Below are positions 61,686 through 64,000 of a stretch of DNA of 64,000 bases, piece by piece. The stretch is from the NCBI RefSeq assembly GCF_002210095.1, contig NZ_AQQR01000001.1, positions 372,001 to 436,000 of the forward strand, written 5' to 3'. Below the pieces are notes generated by a model that saw only the letters and a list, made by a program, of their open reading frames with translations, had not been told where the DNA came from and made no database searches. This stretch comes from Marinibacterium profundimaris (GTDB taxonomy: Bacteria > Pseudomonadota > Alphaproteobacteria > Rhodobacterales > Rhodobacteraceae). Each line of letters opens with the position of its first letter. The stretch's first letter is position 1. Both the position numbers and the translations under genes were made by a program.

Positions 61686-61711
61686 GCGGAGTATTTGTCC
61701 AAAGGTGAAGA
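61686..61711 (+). repeat. GGAGTATTT motif, copy C
   Basis: GCGGAGTATTTGTCC followed by AAAGGTGAAGA, 30 bases after the bcp stop and in the same orientation. Matches copies at 5033, 37093 and 61811. Confidence 0.6.
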
Positions 61712-61810
61712 CAGGGCGTGGCCGCGCAGACCATTGGGCGGCCCGTTTTGCCATCCTGCGGATCCGCCATCCGCAAACATAGCCAGGAGGCGCCGGTGTA
61801 GCGCCCCGCC

Positions 61811-61841
61811 CTTGTCTTCTTCTTGGACCCAAATACTCCGG
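61811..61841 (-). repeat. GGAGTATTT motif, copy D
   Basis: Leftward strand: CCGGAGTATTTGGGTCC then AAGAAGAAGACAAG. It faces copy C with about 100 bases between, and lies 69 bases upstream of the DUF455 gene start. No leftward gene ends immediately before it. Confidence 0.6.
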
Positions 61842-61909
61842 CACCACTTGCGCCACCGGGCGTGACACTTCAGAAGGGGGCGCGCCCCGATCCCGACACG
61901 AGGACATCC

Positions 61910-62734
61910 ATGCGCCCCCTGGCCGAACTTGCCACCGAGGTCCTGACCACCGCCGACGGGCGCGAGAAGACCGCGCTTTCCCGCCGCCATGCCGCGGCCT
62001 GGTTCGAGGCGCGGGACCTGGGCGAGATGCCGGTGGTGGGCACGGCCCGCCCTCCGCTGCGCCCGGCGCGCCCCGCGCGGCCCGAGCTTCTGGATCCGCG
62101 CGATGTGCCGCGGCGCAAGCCGGGGAGCGAGACGGGACGGATCGCGCTGCTGCATGCCGTGGCGCATATCGAACTGAATGCGGTCGACCTGCACTGGGAC
62201 ATCATCGCACGCTTCGGCCACGTGCCGATGCCACCGGGGTTCTACGATGACTGGGTGAAGGCGGCGGACGAGGAATCCAAGCACTTCAACCTGGTCAGCG
62301 ATTGCCTCGAAGAGCTGGGCAGCCATTACGGCGCCCTGCCCGCCCATGCCGGCATGTGGCGTGCCGCCGAGGACACGGCCGGGGACCTGATGGGCCGGCT
62401 GGCAGTGGTGCCCATGGTGCTGGAGGCGCGCGGCCTGGATGTCACGCCGGGCATGATCGAGATTTTCAAGACGGCGAAAGTCGACCACGCGGTCGCTGCC
62501 CTGAATACAATTTACGCCGAAGAAGTCGGCCACGTGGCCTATGGCTCGAAATGGTTCCATTTCCTTTGCGGCCGCGAAAACAAGGATCCCAAGGAGGTCT
62601 TCCACGACCTGGTGCGGCACTACTTTCACGGTGCCCTCAAGCCTCCGTTCAACGAAGAAAAGCGTGCGGAAGCAGGACTTCCGCCGGATTTCTACTGGCC
62701 ACTCGCAGAGGAGCCCCCTATCCGAAAGGGGTAA
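61910..62734 (+). CDS. DUF455 ferritin-like protein
   Basis: A 274-residue DUF455 protein with a ferritin-like diiron fold: ALLHAVAHIELNAVDLHWDIIARF, DDWVKAADEESKHFNLVSDCLEELG and AALNTIYAEEVGHVAYGSKWFHFL hold the Glu and His ligands in a pattern similar to MiaE-like hydroxylases. Substrate unknown; the gene miaA in the window makes the tRNA modification that MiaE hydroxylates, but a link is only a guess. The ATG at 61910 has GAGGA upstream; a longer frame adds 29 non-family residues. Confidence 0.9.
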   Translation: MRPLAELATEVLTTADGREKTALSRRHAAAWFEARDLGEMPVVGTARPPLRPARPARPELLDPRDVPRRKPGSETGRIALLHAVAHIELNAVDLHWDIIARFGHVPMPPGFYDDWVKAADEESKHFNLVSDCLEELGSHYGALPAHAGMWRAAEDTAGDLMGRLAVVPMVLEARGLDVTPGMIEIFKTAKVDHAVAALNTIYAEEVGHVAYGSKWFHFLCGRENKDPKEVFHDLVRHYFHGALKPPFNEEKRAEAGLPPDFYWPLAEEPPIRKG

Positions 62735-62930
62735 TTGAGCACGCTACATCCTGCGGAAGGCGTCGTAAAACAGGCAAGATCTCGCCAATACCGGCTCGAA
62801 AGCGCCAATTTCCAGATCGATTAACACAATAATATTGCCGGTCGTCTAAGCGGATTGTATGCACCCGAGACAGGGCAAACCCGCCGGAAAGGCAGGGGCG
62901 CCCCCATGGGGATGGGACAGGATAAACAGT

Positions 62931-64000
62931 TTGCAAAAACGTCTTGCTGTAAAGCTAAACCGTGTCGTCGAGCCATGGTTCCCGGAACGTCGCGTATTTC
63001 TGAAATCGGATACCGACACACGGTTCATTCGCCTCCGCCCGGTGACGCAGCTGGCGGCCTACACGGTGGGGGGCACGGTGCTCTGCTGGGCGATCCTGGC
63101 GTCGGCCATCGTGGTGATGGACAGCCTCGGCGCCGGCAGCTACCGGGAACAGGCCAAGCGCGATCTCGAAACCTATAGTGAGCGGCTCGATGCGCTGGCG
63201 GACCAGCGCGACGCCCGCGCCGACGAGGCGCTCGCCGCCCAGGAACGGTTCAACGCGGCGCTGGTCCAGATCTCTTCGATGCAATCGGAACTGCTCGCCT
63301 CCGAAACCCGGCGGCTGGAGCTGGAGACCGGGATCGAGGTGATCCAGTCGACCCTGCGCGACACGATGAAGGACCGCGAGGCGGCGCGCGACCAGCTCGC
63401 CACGCTCGAGGCCGAGATGGCCGACGAAAACCGCATGCCGGCGACCGCCGCCGGAGACGGGGCGCCGACCGAGCTTCTGGCCGAGGCGCTGGACCGGACC
63501 GCGCGAGAGCGCGACCAGATCCGGGCCGATGCCGCCCAGGCGCTGATCCGTGCCGATGATCTGGAACGCGAGCTGGACCTTCTGCAGGACCGCAACGACC
63601 AGATTTTCCGCCAGATCGAAGAAGCCATGTCGATCTCGGTCGAACCGCTGGACAAGATGTTCCGCGCCGCCGGCCTGCCGCCCGAACGCCTGATCGACCA
63701 GGTGCGCCGCGGCTATTCCGGCCAGGGTGGCCCACTGACCCCGCTCAGCTTCTCGACCCGGGGAGAGCAGCCCTCTCCGGACGAGATCCGCGCCAACCGC
63801 GCCCTGCAGCAGATGGATCAGCTGAACCTCTACCGGATCGCCGCGTCCAAGGCGCCCTTTGCCAGCCCGGTCAAGGATGCCTTTCGCTTCACCAGCGGGT
63901 ATGGCTATCGCCGCGATCCCAAGACCGGTGGCCGGCGCATGCACAAGGGCGTGGATTTCGCGGCCTCCAGCGGCACGCCGATCTACGCCACCGGCGAAGG
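62931..64000 (+). CDS. M23 family metallopeptidase with DUF5930 domain (5' part)
   Basis: Runs off the window end. The visible 356 residues have a membrane helix (about residues 43-65, AYTVGGTVLCWAILASAIVV), a DUF5930-type coiled coil (about 65-235, Arg/Glu/Ala-rich) and the start of an M23 domain: FTSGYGYRRDPKTGGRRMHKGVDFAASSGTPIYATGEG, with Gly-Tyr-Gly-x-Arg and the zinc ligands His and Asp of HKGVD. The start appears to be TTG at 62931 (LQKRLAVKLNRVVEPWFPERRVFLKSDTDTRFIRLRP by sequence), with AGGA seven bases upstream. It is a cell wall endopeptidase or its regulator. Other starts were not found. Confidence 0.88.
   Translation, partial: MQKRLAVKLNRVVEPWFPERRVFLKSDTDTRFIRLRPVTQLAAYTVGGTVLCWAILASAIVVMDSLGAGSYREQAKRDLETYSERLDALADQRDARADEALAAQERFNAALVQISSMQSELLASETRRLELETGIEVIQSTLRDTMKDREAARDQLATLEAEMADENRMPATAAGDGAPTELLAEALDRTARERDQIRADAAQALIRADDLERELDLLQDRNDQIFRQIEEAMSISVEPLDKMFRAAGLPPERLIDQVRRGYSGQGGPLTPLSFSTRGEQPSPDEIRANRALQQMDQLNLYRIAASKAPFASPVKDAFRFTSGYGYRRDPKTGGRRMHKGVDFAASSGTPIYATGE

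Overview
The window comes from a GC-rich alphaproteobacterium, most likely a member of the Rhodobacterales (Rhodobacteraceae/Roseobacteraceae). The evidence is the pairing of ctrA with a DUF1153 (SciP) gene, the envelope cluster pyrH-frr-uppS-cdsA-dxr-rseP-bamA-ompH-fabZ-lpxA-lpxI-lpxB using LpxI rather than LpxH, TrmFO, a DUF3971/AsmA-like giant, a DUF5930-type M23 peptidase, and direct-repeat LexA boxes of the GAAC-N7-GAAC type. It is chromosomal core DNA: no insertion sequence, prophage, CRISPR array, rRNA or tRNA gene was recognised.

Layout. 1-1.3 kb: rplM-rpsI. 1.4-3.2 kb: a MocR regulator divergent from a DUF1127 gene. 3.4-5.0 kb: speD-speE (spermidine) behind a foldable leader. 5.0-10.1 kb: thioesterase, ECHDC3-type crotonase, trmFO, a small YqaE-like protein, gluQRS, hisI and a NifU/IscU-like scaffold. 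10.1-10.6 kb: a 40-codon membrane-peptide gene behind LexA boxes. 10.7-17.6 kb: recG, ligA, ctrA, sciP and divergent mnmA. 17.6-31 kb: the long leftward envelope, lipid A and isoprenoid cluster. 31-39 kb: miaA, an AraC regulator and a four-gene peptide-type ABC importer. 39.2-40.3 kb: a gene-poor kilobase with a consensus CtrA box and two minisatellites. 40-46 kb: a periplasmic tandem PilJ-domain protein, lytic transglycosylase, ssb, LysR, aroB, aroK. 46-54 kb: an unknown exported protein, xerD, a CorC-like protein, three small exported proteins, lpdA. 54-64 kb: DUF924, MFS, queA, DUF3971, bcp, a ferritin-like DUF455 protein and the start of an M23 peptidase.

How the genes work together. The leftward cluster links protein-synthesis housekeeping (frr, pyrH) to envelope building: UppS and Dxr supply isoprenoid carrier, CdsA supplies CDP-diacylglycerol, FabZ and LpxA/LpxI/LpxB make acyl chains and lipid A disaccharide, and BamA/OmpH/RseP build and monitor outer membrane proteins. 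MnmA, TrmFO, MiaA, GluQRS and QueA form a scattered tRNA-modification set. recG, ligA, ssb and xerD serve DNA maintenance. CtrA with SciP gives a cell-cycle regulatory node, and CtrA-like boxes occur at three places (15.9-16.0, 10.5 and 39.3 kb).

Most interesting leads: (1) the 40-residue single-pass membrane peptide at 10338-10460 behind one perfect and one near-perfect LexA box, with an overlapping CtrA-like site, a candidate SOS/cell-cycle small protein; (2) the CtrA box facing a gene-poor kilobase; (3) a recurring CCGGAGTATTT...CCAAGAAGAAG motif, usually just 3' of stop codons; (4) a long imperfect inverted repeat (6449-6535) resembling a structured RNA; (5) unlisted small genes at 24924-25052 and 42877-43056. 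All gene assignments rest on reading the translations and recalling family features; no database search was run.
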